Assembly (NCBI GenBank): GCA_026197195.1
Contig: JAPHUG010000174.1
Coordinates: forward strand, 1-8,697
Origin: Sedimenticola sp.
Lineage (GTDB): Bacteria; Pseudomonadota; Gammaproteobacteria; Chromatiales; Chromatiaceae
Reading direction: 5' to 3'
Length of the DNA stretch: 8,697 nt
The translations under genes and the position numbers were made by a program. Below, one piece after another: positions 1 to 6,625 of the stretch (positions are counted from its first letter, which is position 1; each line of letters begins with the position of its first letter). The notes below the pieces were generated by a model, which was not told where the DNA came from, ran no database searches, and worked only from the letters and a program-made list of their open reading frames with translations.

Positions 1-601
1 CCGACTCCATCCGCCTTCGCCGTTCATCCAAAGTTTCACCTTCATACTCCCAATACAGTGGTCCCTGGACCGACTTCCAATAGAAGCCTTCTGATTCAAG
101 CGCTCTGCTAGCTGCAGAAGAGATACTGGTTCTCTCGCCATAAAAAATGACCTTACGATCAGATACCACTTCACAACTGATCTCTGGGTTACGCCCCAGA
201 GTTAAAATAGCCCCTTTAGGAATATCCACCATACGGAAGTTGAATACAGCGCGGCGCTCTCTTGCCCGATTCAGCGCTTTCTGATCATCATCTGACTCTA
301 CATAGTCTTGGCCTGGGGTCACATTCTCAATTGCGGCAAGCCTAAGCGCCGCGACTACCCGCTCAGGTGCGATTTCAAAGAACTCACGATTTTTGCGTAC
401 ACGTGAATCAGCAAATGCCTCATGCAACAGTTTCTCAGCAAAAACAGCATCATTTACCTTTGCCGCATAAAAGCACTCAAAGGGTAGTGGCAATGACGTG
501 TTATCCAAAGAACGCATACGCTGTTCTAAGTCGTCTGTCCGGCCGACCTTGACATACCCGGGCATCGACTCGTTGATTAAAACATAGACTATATTGGTCA
601 T
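1..601 (-). CDS. GIY-YIG (T5orf172/MUG113-like) plus DUF4357 protein, 3' end cut by window edge
   Basis: I translated 200 codons from the ATG at 601-599 down to the window edge with no stop, so the C-terminus is missing. The N-terminus reads VYVLINESMPGYVKVGRT (residues 5-22), the two short beta-strand motifs of a GIY-YIG fold in the form seen in T5orf172/MUG113-type proteins. Y6, Y16 and G20 stand at the conserved places, R28 or R30 could be the catalytic arginine, and E73 in NREFFEI (71-77) fits the metal-binding glutamate. Residues about 155-190 (SISSAASRAL, then YWEYEGETLDERR) look like DUF4357, which commonly follows this nuclease domain. GIY-YIG enzymes cut DNA with one metal ion; activity here is inferred, and members of this subfamily next to type I restriction genes are mostly uncharacterised. 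It overlaps the upstream small gene by ATGA, and AGGGA at 615-611 supports the start. It is the last gene visible in the operon. Confidence 0.85.
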   Translation of the reverse strand, partial: MTNIVYVLINESMPGYVKVGRTDDLEQRMRSLDNTSLPLPFECFYAAKVNDAVFAEKLLHEAFADSRVRKNREFFEIAPERVVAALRLAAIENVTPGQDYVESDDDQKALNRARERRAVFNFRMVDIPKGAILTLGRNPEISCEVVSDRKVIFYGERTSISSAASRALESEGFYWKSVQGPLYWEYEGETLDERRRRMES

Positions 602-789
602 TGATTGTGTTCCCTGCTGGCCCTCAACATTCGCTTGGCATCTTCCAAAGCTTCTTCCACTTCAACTCGATTAGGCAGCTTCTTCAACTCTACAATCCAA
701 TCAAGAATCTCTTTTTCAGATGAATAGGCCGAAACAGGTGGATCAATAAGAATGTACCCATCCTCGCTCTGATCCTGCTGGTGGCTCAC
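598..789 (-). CDS. Small acidic hypothetical protein (63 aa) between hsdM and the GIY-YIG gene
   Basis: I do not recognise a named family. The gene starts at GTG (789-787), which overlaps the hsdM stop as GTGA, and ends at TGA (600-598), which overlaps the next ATG as ATGA. Being locked into both neighbours by 4-base overlaps argues strongly that it is translated. No upstream ATG lies near in this frame, and the only internal Met is close to the C-terminus, so GTG is the likely start. The protein has about 14 acidic against 8 basic residues. An extended N-terminal stretch (YILIDPPVSAY, 12-22) is followed by a probable amphipathic helical region (EKEILDWIVELKKL, then EVEEALEDAKRMLRASRE). There is no signal peptide, membrane segment, or cysteine/histidine metal site. 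Given its place it could be an accessory or regulator of HsdM, a partner or inhibitor of the GIY-YIG protein, or an antitoxin-like factor. All of these are guesses. Confidence 0.75.
   Translation of the reverse strand: MSHQQDQSEDGYILIDPPVSAYSSEKEILDWIVELKKLPNRVEVEEALEDAKRMLRASREHNQ
611..615 (-). promoter_or_regulatory. Ribosome binding site of the GIY-YIG gene
   Basis: On the minus strand AGGGA lies nine bases before the ATG at 601. It sits inside the last codons of the 63-codon gene and fixes the start at the ATGA overlap. Confidence 0.55.
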
Positions 790-2276
790 ACGACATCCCC
801 ATTGCCGGATAAGACTTCTTCTACGGATCGAAACTCTTCCAGCGCTGCTTCCAACTGCTCGACGATCTCAAGGGCCAAAACCTCTGGTGGCGGTAGGTTT
901 TCGGTATCTTCCAGGGTGTCATCTTTCAACCAGAAGATATCCAGATTAGTTTTGTCGCGGGCCACCAGCTCTTCATAGCTGTAAGCGCGCCAACGGCCTT
1001 CTCCTGTCTCTTCATTCCAGGTAGCTTTACGCCTTGTCGCACCATAGAGTTTTACGAACTCATCAAAATCTGCCTTTGTAAGGCGGTTCTGTTTGAGGGT
1101 TTTGTGGACGTTGGTTCGGTAGTCGTATACCCAGAGTTTAGTGGTCCATGGTTTCTTGGCGGCTGGCTTCATATCGAAGAAGATGACGTTAGCCTTGACG
1201 CCTTGGGCGTAGAATATGCCTGTAGGTAGACGCAGTAGGGTGTGTAGATTACAACGCTCTAACAGGTTTTTACGGATAGTTTCACCGGCACCGCCTTCAA
1301 AGAGTACGTTGTCGGGTACAACCACGGCGGCTTTGCCGTCAATTTTGAGCATATTGGCGATATGCTGTACAAAGTTTAGTTGTTTGTTAGAGGTGGTGGC
1401 CCAGAAGTCTTCGCGCTCGTAGGTGAGCTTTTCCTTTTCTGCTTTACCCGTCTTTTCACTGATAATGGTAATGGAGCTTTTTTTACCGAAGGGTGGATTG
1501 GCCAGCACCATATCGACACGGTCGTTATCGCCCACCTCTTTGGCCAAGGCATCTTGACTGATGACAGGGCAATCACCATCGGCGCTGCCGATACCGTGCA
1601 GGTAGAGGTTCATGGCACACAGGCGGGTCACGCTATCGACAATATCATTACCACGCAGGGCGTTCTCACGCAGGTGCTTCTGTTCTTTTTTCGATTTAGC
1701 CTGGGGGGCCATATAGTCATAGGCTGCAAGCAAGAAGCCGCCGGTACCACAGGCCGGATCAGAAACCGTATCCATCACATCAGGCTTCATTACCTCAACC
1801 ATGGCTTCGATCAGGGGGCGCGGAGTAAAGTACTGACCAGCACCGCCTTTCACGTCCTGTGCATTACGCTCCAATAAGCCTTCGTAGATTTCTCCTTTCA
1901 CATCCACTGGCAGGGTTGACCAAGCCTCTTTCTCGATCATTTTAATCAAGCGTTCTAGCTTGGCTGGGTCTTGTATTTTATTTTGTGCCTTACGGAAGAT
2001 AGTCCCTAGCATGCCACTTTGTTTACCCAACTCTTCAAGGGTATGGCGGTATTGGATTTCTAAGGCATCACCGTCGAGCTTGGCTAGTTTTGACCAGTTG
2101 TATTTGGCGGGCACAGTAACTTTCTGGCCTGAGGTTTCACGCTCATCGGCCATTTTAAGGAAGATAAGGAAGGTGATTTGTTCAACGTAGTCGCCGTAGC
2201 CTACGCCGTCATCACGTAAGACGTGGGCGTAGTTCCAGACTTTGTTTACTATTTCTGATGCGCTTGAATTGCTCAT
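786..2276 (-). CDS. hsdM: Type I restriction-modification DNA methyltransferase subunit HsdM
   Basis: This 496-residue subunit transfers a methyl group from S-adenosylmethionine to N6 of adenine in the target chosen by HsdS; two HsdM bind one HsdS, and HsdR joins to make the restriction complex. Residues about 8-130 form the HsdM N-terminal helical domain (IVNKVWNYAHVLRDDGVGYG, 9-28). The N6-adenine methyltransferase domain follows: GQYFTPRPLI (147-156), the SAM-binding motif DPACGTGG (173-180) and the catalytic NPPF (260-263). All key residues are intact and the length is usual for EcoAI-type HsdM. The ATG sits one base after the HNH stop (TAG-C-ATG) with only a weak GGAT upstream, so its translation probably depends on coupling to the HNH gene. 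The 3' end overlaps the small gene as GTGA. It lies after hsdR and hsdS, separated from hsdS by two foreign-looking genes; hsdM next to hsdS is the usual arrangement. It is more GC-rich than the HNH gene it abuts. Confidence 0.97.
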   Translation of the reverse strand: MSNSSASEIVNKVWNYAHVLRDDGVGYGDYVEQITFLIFLKMADERETSGQKVTVPAKYNWSKLAKLDGDALEIQYRHTLEELGKQSGMLGTIFRKAQNKIQDPAKLERLIKMIEKEAWSTLPVDVKGEIYEGLLERNAQDVKGGAGQYFTPRPLIEAMVEVMKPDVMDTVSDPACGTGGFLLAAYDYMAPQAKSKKEQKHLRENALRGNDIVDSVTRLCAMNLYLHGIGSADGDCPVISQDALAKEVGDNDRVDMVLANPPFGKKSSITIISEKTGKAEKEKLTYEREDFWATTSNKQLNFVQHIANMLKIDGKAAVVVPDNVLFEGGAGETIRKNLLERCNLHTLLRLPTGIFYAQGVKANVIFFDMKPAAKKPWTTKLWVYDYRTNVHKTLKQNRLTKADFDEFVKLYGATRRKATWNEETGEGRWRAYSYEELVARDKTNLDIFWLKDDTLEDTENLPPPEVLALEIVEQLEAALEEFRSVEEVLSGNGDVV

Positions 2277-2277
2277 G

Positions 2278-3195
2278 CTATGCTCTATCCAAAATATCTT
2301 TTACCCAATCGTTATCTTCTTTGTACCTCATAAGATACAATCGTGCTGCAGTATTAAATTTCGTTGATTTACATTCTCTACGGATCAATCTAAACAGCTC
2401 TTTCCGATTAGACTTAATTGCATCGACCTTCTCATCTACACCCTCTTCTAGAAGTTTATTTGTATTTGAAATCAAGCTACGTATTTTCTGAAAGATAATG
2501 CGTCTTTCTCTTGTCGTAGGCTTGTGATTTAAATGGTATAATTCTATAGATTTATTAACTTTCTTATACTCTTCACTTTCTTCATCTTCTACAACTGAGC
2601 AAGCTTCACCGTTGTCATTAAACGTTAAAAGCTTACAGTCACCATCTTCGATAGGGTCTAATAGCATAGGGCGTTCAGCATTTGAATCAGCAGCGCACCT
2701 ATTCCAATCAGGGGGGACAAATATTGGAAAATGATCTTGCTTACCGCCTGCTGTTTCTACTTCAACCCTACGCGAATTACAGTATGTACAAGCATATCTG
2801 AAATTCTTCCACTCGAATGCCAGCCACCAATACCCAGGATGTTCATCACACTCAGCGACATTACCTTTAGGTCTAAAGTGATCTACCGGATTATCAGACC
2901 TGACTTCATTTGTTTCACAGTACCAACACTTCCCTTTTGACTGTTCTGCCAAAATCCCACTTAAATTTGACCATAATCCTTTAGATGAAATGGCTGCTTT
3001 TCTTGCCTTAGATTTAGCAACATCTATCTTCTTTTGAAGCTCATCGCCTCCCCATCCTTTTTCTTCAGCCCTATCTGCTATTGCCTGCTCCGCCTCGACA
3101 ACCTTACTCTCCACATAGGCCCAAGCAGCCTGAACCGTATCTACCCAGTCATCCGGCAAATCTAACTCGATTTCATCTTGATCAATAAAGCGCAT
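2278..3195 (-). CDS. HNH endonuclease of the TIGR02646/PtuB kind
   Basis: The 305-residue protein carries a zinc-braced HNH (beta-beta-alpha metal) site: CWYC (90-93), VDHFRPK (104-110) with D105-H106 as the likely catalytic pair, CTYCN (136-140) with N140, and H155. The following MLLDPIEDGD (177-186) is a block typical of TIGR02646-type HNH proteins, the group that includes PtuB of Septu systems and the HNH effectors of some retrons. The function inferred is metal-dependent cleavage of DNA or another nucleic acid, controlled by the partner ATPase. The N-terminal about 85 residues are charged and helical, and the C-terminal half (205-305) is helical and lysine/arginine rich. The start ATG overlaps the ATPase stop (TAATG) and has a perfect AGGAGG. 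The gene is strongly AT-rich (14 G or C in 60 bases at 2521-2580). An independent HNH nuclease is possible, but the coupling to the ATPase makes a two-gene module far more likely. Confidence 0.9.
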   Translation of the reverse strand: MRFIDQDEIELDLPDDWVDTVQAAWAYVESKVVEAEQAIADRAEEKGWGGDELQKKIDVAKSKARKAAISSKGLWSNLSGILAEQSKGKCWYCETNEVRSDNPVDHFRPKGNVAECDEHPGYWWLAFEWKNFRYACTYCNSRRVEVETAGGKQDHFPIFVPPDWNRCAADSNAERPMLLDPIEDGDCKLLTFNDNGEACSVVEDEESEEYKKVNKSIELYHLNHKPTTRERRIIFQKIRSLISNTNKLLEEGVDEKVDAIKSNRKELFRLIRRECKSTKFNTAARLYLMRYKEDNDWVKDILDRA

Positions 3196-4829
3196 TAAAC
3201 CTCCTGTTCCTCTTGATCAAGCTCTGCAAGAATTTCATCCGTCATTAGTTTCAGCTTTTCTCGATCACAGTCGGTTAAAAATGATTGCTTGAATAACTCC
3301 CCACCATGCCTGCGGGACCATGCCTTAACAAACGCAGAAAAATATGGATCTGAATAAGCATCCAAAAACCCAGATTTCCGCATATTTTCTTGAAGTTCAT
3401 CAAATCGAATTTTCTCTTTTCGAGTTAATTTCTCTTTTGAAAACAAAACTGCATGTTCATCCAAATCCTTCAAAGTCTCTGAATCAAGATCAGACCTTAG
3501 ACCAAACATATCACTTGTTAGTATTCCTGATACACCCAGCCCTTTAGGGTCATACAATGGTGGGTTAGCAACAACCTTCAATGAGTTATCATCCCGCTTC
3601 ATGATTTGAATCTGCTCTTTCTTCATAGTAGAAATAACAATTGGGTCATGTGTTGCCAGGACTATATGGCTATTTTTCTTCTGACTAACGTGCTCATCAA
3701 GCCCAGCAACTTCATGTAGAAAGTTTATATACTCCATACTCCAAGCAGGATTCAGATGGGTGTCAGGTTCATCAAGCAAGAATAAGGACTCATCTTCACG
3801 TGTAAACCGTAAAAGCCCAAGAACCGCCAAAAGCTGCTGCTCCCCCTCAGACAACTCTCTAAACGTAAGTGTATCTTCTTTGCCTTCTTCATCGTTGATC
3901 TGAACCCTTATTCTCACCTCATGAATAAGATTTGAAAAATAAATACTCTCCAGCAACTTGAAAAAGTCCTTATCGGAAGTCTGATCACCAACCTCCCTTA
4001 AAGCATCAATGTCCTTTAAATAAAGAAATAAGGCTTCTACACTCTCAGGATTCTTCATCGGATGCGGGACTTTGATATTTTGCTTCATCGGCGCTAATGA
4101 TGCTGAAAACAATCTATCCAAGAACGGTCCAACTACACCAGTGGCATTCCAAAACCGTGGATCACCCTCTTTGCTATTCCAATCCGGTTTATTCAATACA
4201 AATAGAACTGATTCCAGGCCATTAATGTTTAACTTTTCTTTTAAGAAGGCTTGAACTTTTTTATCCTGCCCAAGAAAGAAGGAGAGCAACACAAAATCAC
4301 TATGGACTTTTTGAGCATAAAACAAAGGACGAAGTGGTAGCGTCTTCTCATCAATCTTATGCTTCTTAGGGTACAGTAATTGGTCACGAAACTTGCGTTG
4401 ATGATCATAGAAGTGTTCGGCCAGACGATCACTTGGGCCTGAATAGTAGCCAAACACATTAGAAGGTAAGAATTTATCCTCACCGTTGTTATTCAGCATG
4501 GAAAATCTTAGGGATTTCCATGCACTCTCACCCTCTACCTCTTCAACCTTGCAATAATTAATCTGGTATTGTTTATCGGCTGTTTTTTTCTCTTTATCTG
4601 CATCGATATGGATACGCTTACCATGACACATATACTCAAGGCGATAAGAAAAGCTAGTTAGACCACCGAGGTCCAAATTTTTGAATATTATTACCAGCGC
4701 TTCAATGACATTTGACTTTCCTGCCCCATTCCAGCCGATAACAACTGTGACCAGTTCATCCTGATCAAAATCAATTTCTACGTCTTTGAGGTTCTTGAAA
4801 TCCTCAATCCATAGCTTATCAAGCTTCAT
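3195..4829 (-). CDS. Restriction-system-associated AAA (SMC/ABC-like) ATPase, PtuA-like
   Basis: The 544-residue ATPase has the split ABC/SMC head of OLD- and PtuA-like defence ATPases. The N-terminus MKLDKLWIEDFKNLKDVEIDF leads to Walker A GWNGAGKSN (32-40). An insert of about 280 residues follows, without the long heptad coiled coil of true SMC proteins. Then come the signature LSEGEQQ (326-332), Walker B FLLDEPDTHLNP (350-361) with the catalytic glutamate, and the H-switch ATHDP (392-396). After the head, GVSGILTSDMFGLRSDL (432-448) resembles the C-terminal block of PtuA/retron-type ATPases. There is no Toprim domain, so it is not an OLD nuclease. It most likely binds ATP as a dimer or larger ring and restrains or activates the HNH protein encoded next. 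The start overlaps the hsdS stop (ATGA) and is preceded by AAGGAT. I recall an NCBI family of restriction-system-associated AAA ATPases (TIGR04435) found with type I genes; I expect this protein to match it, but have not searched. Confidence 0.92.
   Translation of the reverse strand: MKLDKLWIEDFKNLKDVEIDFDQDELVTVVIGWNGAGKSNVIEALVIIFKNLDLGGLTSFSYRLEYMCHGKRIHIDADKEKKTADKQYQINYCKVEEVEGESAWKSLRFSMLNNNGEDKFLPSNVFGYYSGPSDRLAEHFYDHQRKFRDQLLYPKKHKIDEKTLPLRPLFYAQKVHSDFVLLSFFLGQDKKVQAFLKEKLNINGLESVLFVLNKPDWNSKEGDPRFWNATGVVGPFLDRLFSASLAPMKQNIKVPHPMKNPESVEALFLYLKDIDALREVGDQTSDKDFFKLLESIYFSNLIHEVRIRVQINDEEGKEDTLTFRELSEGEQQLLAVLGLLRFTREDESLFLLDEPDTHLNPAWSMEYINFLHEVAGLDEHVSQKKNSHIVLATHDPIVISTMKKEQIQIMKRDDNSLKVVANPPLYDPKGLGVSGILTSDMFGLRSDLDSETLKDLDEHAVLFSKEKLTRKEKIRFDELQENMRKSGFLDAYSDPYFSAFVKAWSRRHGGELFKQSFLTDCDREKLKLMTDEILAELDQEEQEV
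3200..3205 (-). promoter_or_regulatory. Strong Shine-Dalgarno sequence of the HNH gene
   Basis: AGGAGG on the minus strand, four bases before the ATG at 3195, lies within the last codons of the ATPase gene. It is the best ribosome binding site in the window and indicates that the nuclease is made efficiently from the TAATG junction. Confidence 0.7.
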
Positions 4830-5050
4830 GCTTCATCCTTATATGAAATTAGATCGCCCTTCTTAACATCTTTATCAATCACTGTTTCAACCACTACGTT
4901 CTTATCTTTAAGCACTTCCTTCAGCTCGACATAAAAGCCTTCAATCTCATCGGGTGATGACCCATCAGCGCCGATCAAATCAAACAGTTTTTCAGGGGTT
5001 AACGCTTTATCCGTCACTTTCAAGACATCGATAATTTTCTTTTTAGCCAT
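4826..5050 (-). other. C-terminal tail domain of HsdS with a possible internal start
   Basis: Residue Met526 (ATG at 5050-5048) begins MAKKKIIDVLKVTDKALT and is preceded by AAAGGGTGAACCT, a passable ribosome binding site. The 74 residues from here form a compact unit (LTPEKLFDLIGADG, then EIEGFYVELKEVLKD and a beta-hairpin-like end) that looks like a small winged helix. A lysine-rich linker (about 510-530) separates it from the second conserved region. It is most simply the C-terminal domain of HsdS; separate translation as a short protein is possible but unproven. Confidence 0.35.
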
Positions 5051-6625
5051 AGGTTCACCCTTTGTTTTGGCAGGCTTTCTTTTCTTTGCTAGCTTCTCTT
5101 TAGTTGCATGCAGAAAATGTTGTTTCCTAATCTTCTCTAACAACTCTTTAGCCGAACCATCGGAATCTACACCATCAACCAATTCACCCGAAAAAGCTGA
5201 TGCCAAAATTGACTGTTTGTTTTTCTCTGCTTTTACTAACTGCCTATCAATTTCTCTATCCAATCTATTTAGTGAAGTATTTTTCTCACTAACAATAGCT
5301 TCTATCTCTATCATTTCTTCTAGCGGGGCCAAGGGAACAGGTAACCCCTCGATTTTTGAAATGCTCAATGTATACAAACCAGATGTAGAACTAGCCACAT
5401 TAAGTATTGCATCTCGCCCCCCAATTGATGCTAGCCAATGCATCAAAAACCCACCGCTATCTTTTTGACTTAGACGAACTTTTATCAAATGATTCTGGTG
5501 TACACATGGATGAATCGATCCATCCCATATTGCCAACCTTCCAATTTGATCTGGACTTCCATTACCTTCAACAACTAAAAGATCACCTTCTTGAAGTAAA
5601 AGTCGATCCAACTCACTTTCGAGAACACCTATTTCACTTACCTCACCAAGGCGCAGTTCATTGGCATATACATTAGCTACACGCAAGTAGGGTAGCTTAA
5701 GCTCAAGCTGTTCTCGTTTTCTATTCTTAGTTAGCCCACCAATAACCTCAGCTAGCTGGCCGATATATGCCCAACACCACTCTTCTGGCACTGGGAACAA
5801 CTCCCCTTCAAACGGCTTAGGCTCCTTATACTTCTCCTTCCACTTATTATCTTTCGGCATTTTGCCTTTAGCTTTGAATTGCTCGAGTTGCTGCTCCTCC
5901 CACTTTTGACGGCGTTCCTGGAGGATGCGTTCAAGAAGTCGGCTTGCGGGTTCTAGTTTGTCTTTATTCTGCTCACGCCATTCTTTGGTGAGTTCGCCGG
6001 TGACGGCGGCTTTGAGGACGGATTGGCGGTATTGTTTGAGCAGTTGTTTTGCTTTGTTGAGGGCCTCGATACCGGCATCGATATGGGAGAATAGTTCTTC
6101 GATTTTGGCTACGATGCGTTTTTGTTGTTCGAGTGGTGCAACTGGAATCAAAAATTCGCCAATGTTAGTCAAAGATAAATTAGCACGCCCAACGCCTACA
6201 ATATTCTTAAGTGCAATTTGCTGTATCTGCGGACTATTCAAATAGTGAAATAAATACCTTGTATCTAATACACCATCTACCAACCTGACAATTGCTAATG
6301 CCTGATTAGTATTCGCTGGCAAATCATTTTCTCTAACAACACCCACTCGTCCAATAGTCCCAGCAATAGAAAATAAAATATCATTCTTTTGAAGTTGAGA
6401 TCGAGCCAAAAACTCGTGGGTTTCATCATCAATATAATTAGAAGTTGTTGAGGCATTACCAAACGAATCAATATTCTCGGCTTTGATGAACTTCACACCT
6501 TCTTCTGTATAGCTATACCCGTAGCTCGTTGGAGTACTACCTTTAGTTATTCGTTTAGTTATGGCTTTAAGCTGGACGCTACCCCAATCTCCAGGAGTTT
6601 TTCTCCCTATTGATACTCCACTCAT
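4826..6625 (-). CDS. hsdS: Type I restriction-modification specificity subunit HsdS
   Basis: HsdS reads the bipartite DNA target and scaffolds two HsdM and the HsdR subunits. The 599 residues show two half-repeats. The first target-recognition domain spans about 13-163 (opening with WGSVQLKAITKRITKGSTP, and GVKFIKAENI at 43-52). Its conserved helical spacer opens with PLEQQKRIVAKIEELFSHID (164-183) and ends with AAVTGELT (206-213). A charged linker (about 214-275) leads to the second recognition domain, about 280-430 (from PEEWCWAYIGQLAEVIGG). The second spacer opens with PLAPLEEMIEIEAIV (431-445) and ends with SAFSGELV (476-483). A further tail (484-599) has a lysine-rich linker and a probable winged-helix-like domain. 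As I recall, EcoAI/EcoEI HsdS proteins are about 590 residues, so the length fits that family. The start overlaps the hsdR stop (ATGA) with only a weak upstream Shine-Dalgarno. The recognition domains are more AT-rich than the spacers. The target sequence cannot be predicted by eye. Confidence 0.96.
   Translation of the reverse strand: MSGVSIGRKTPGDWGSVQLKAITKRITKGSTPTSYGYSYTEEGVKFIKAENIDSFGNASTTSNYIDDETHEFLARSQLQKNDILFSIAGTIGRVGVVRENDLPANTNQALAIVRLVDGVLDTRYLFHYLNSPQIQQIALKNIVGVGRANLSLTNIGEFLIPVAPLEQQKRIVAKIEELFSHIDAGIEALNKAKQLLKQYRQSVLKAAVTGELTKEWREQNKDKLEPASRLLERILQERRQKWEEQQLEQFKAKGKMPKDNKWKEKYKEPKPFEGELFPVPEEWCWAYIGQLAEVIGGLTKNRKREQLELKLPYLRVANVYANELRLGEVSEIGVLESELDRLLLQEGDLLVVEGNGSPDQIGRLAIWDGSIHPCVHQNHLIKVRLSQKDSGGFLMHWLASIGGRDAILNVASSTSGLYTLSISKIEGLPVPLAPLEEMIEIEAIVSEKNTSLNRLDREIDRQLVKAEKNKQSILASAFSGELVDGVDSDGSAKELLEKIRKQHFLHATKEKLAKKRKPAKTKGEPMAKKKIIDVLKVTDKALTPEKLFDLIGADGSSPDEIEGFYVELKEVLKDKNVVVETVIDKDVKKGDLISYKDEA
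4835..4840 (-). promoter_or_regulatory. Ribosome binding site of the ATPase gene
   Basis: AAGGAT on the minus strand lies five bases before the ATG at 4829, inside the final codons of hsdS. It supports the ATG at the ATGA overlap as the true start. Confidence 0.55.

Noticed and set aside
1380..1877. Plus-strand open frame of 165 codons
   Set aside because: It lies wholly antisense within hsdM, whose methyltransferase motifs are intact; its product shows no recognisable domain and no convincing ribosome binding site.
2521..2580. Internal promoter for hsdM in the AT-rich 3' part of the HNH gene
   Set aside because: TATA-like hexamers occur on the minus strand, but I found no matching -35 box at suitable spacing; AT-richness alone explains them.
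2278..4829. Retron with PtuAB-like effectors
   Set aside because: Some retrons carry similar ATPase-HNH effectors, but no reverse transcriptase or msr/msd-like RNA region is present; the module is flanked directly by hsdS and hsdM.
3195..4829. OLD-family nuclease (Gabija GajA-like)
   Set aside because: The ATPase head is similar, but no Toprim acidic motifs follow it and the partner is an HNH protein, not a UvrD-like helicase.
4826..6625. Fusion or frameshift making HsdS too long
   Set aside because: Two complete half-repeats are present in one frame, and a length near 590-600 residues is usual for EcoAI/EcoEI-type HsdS.
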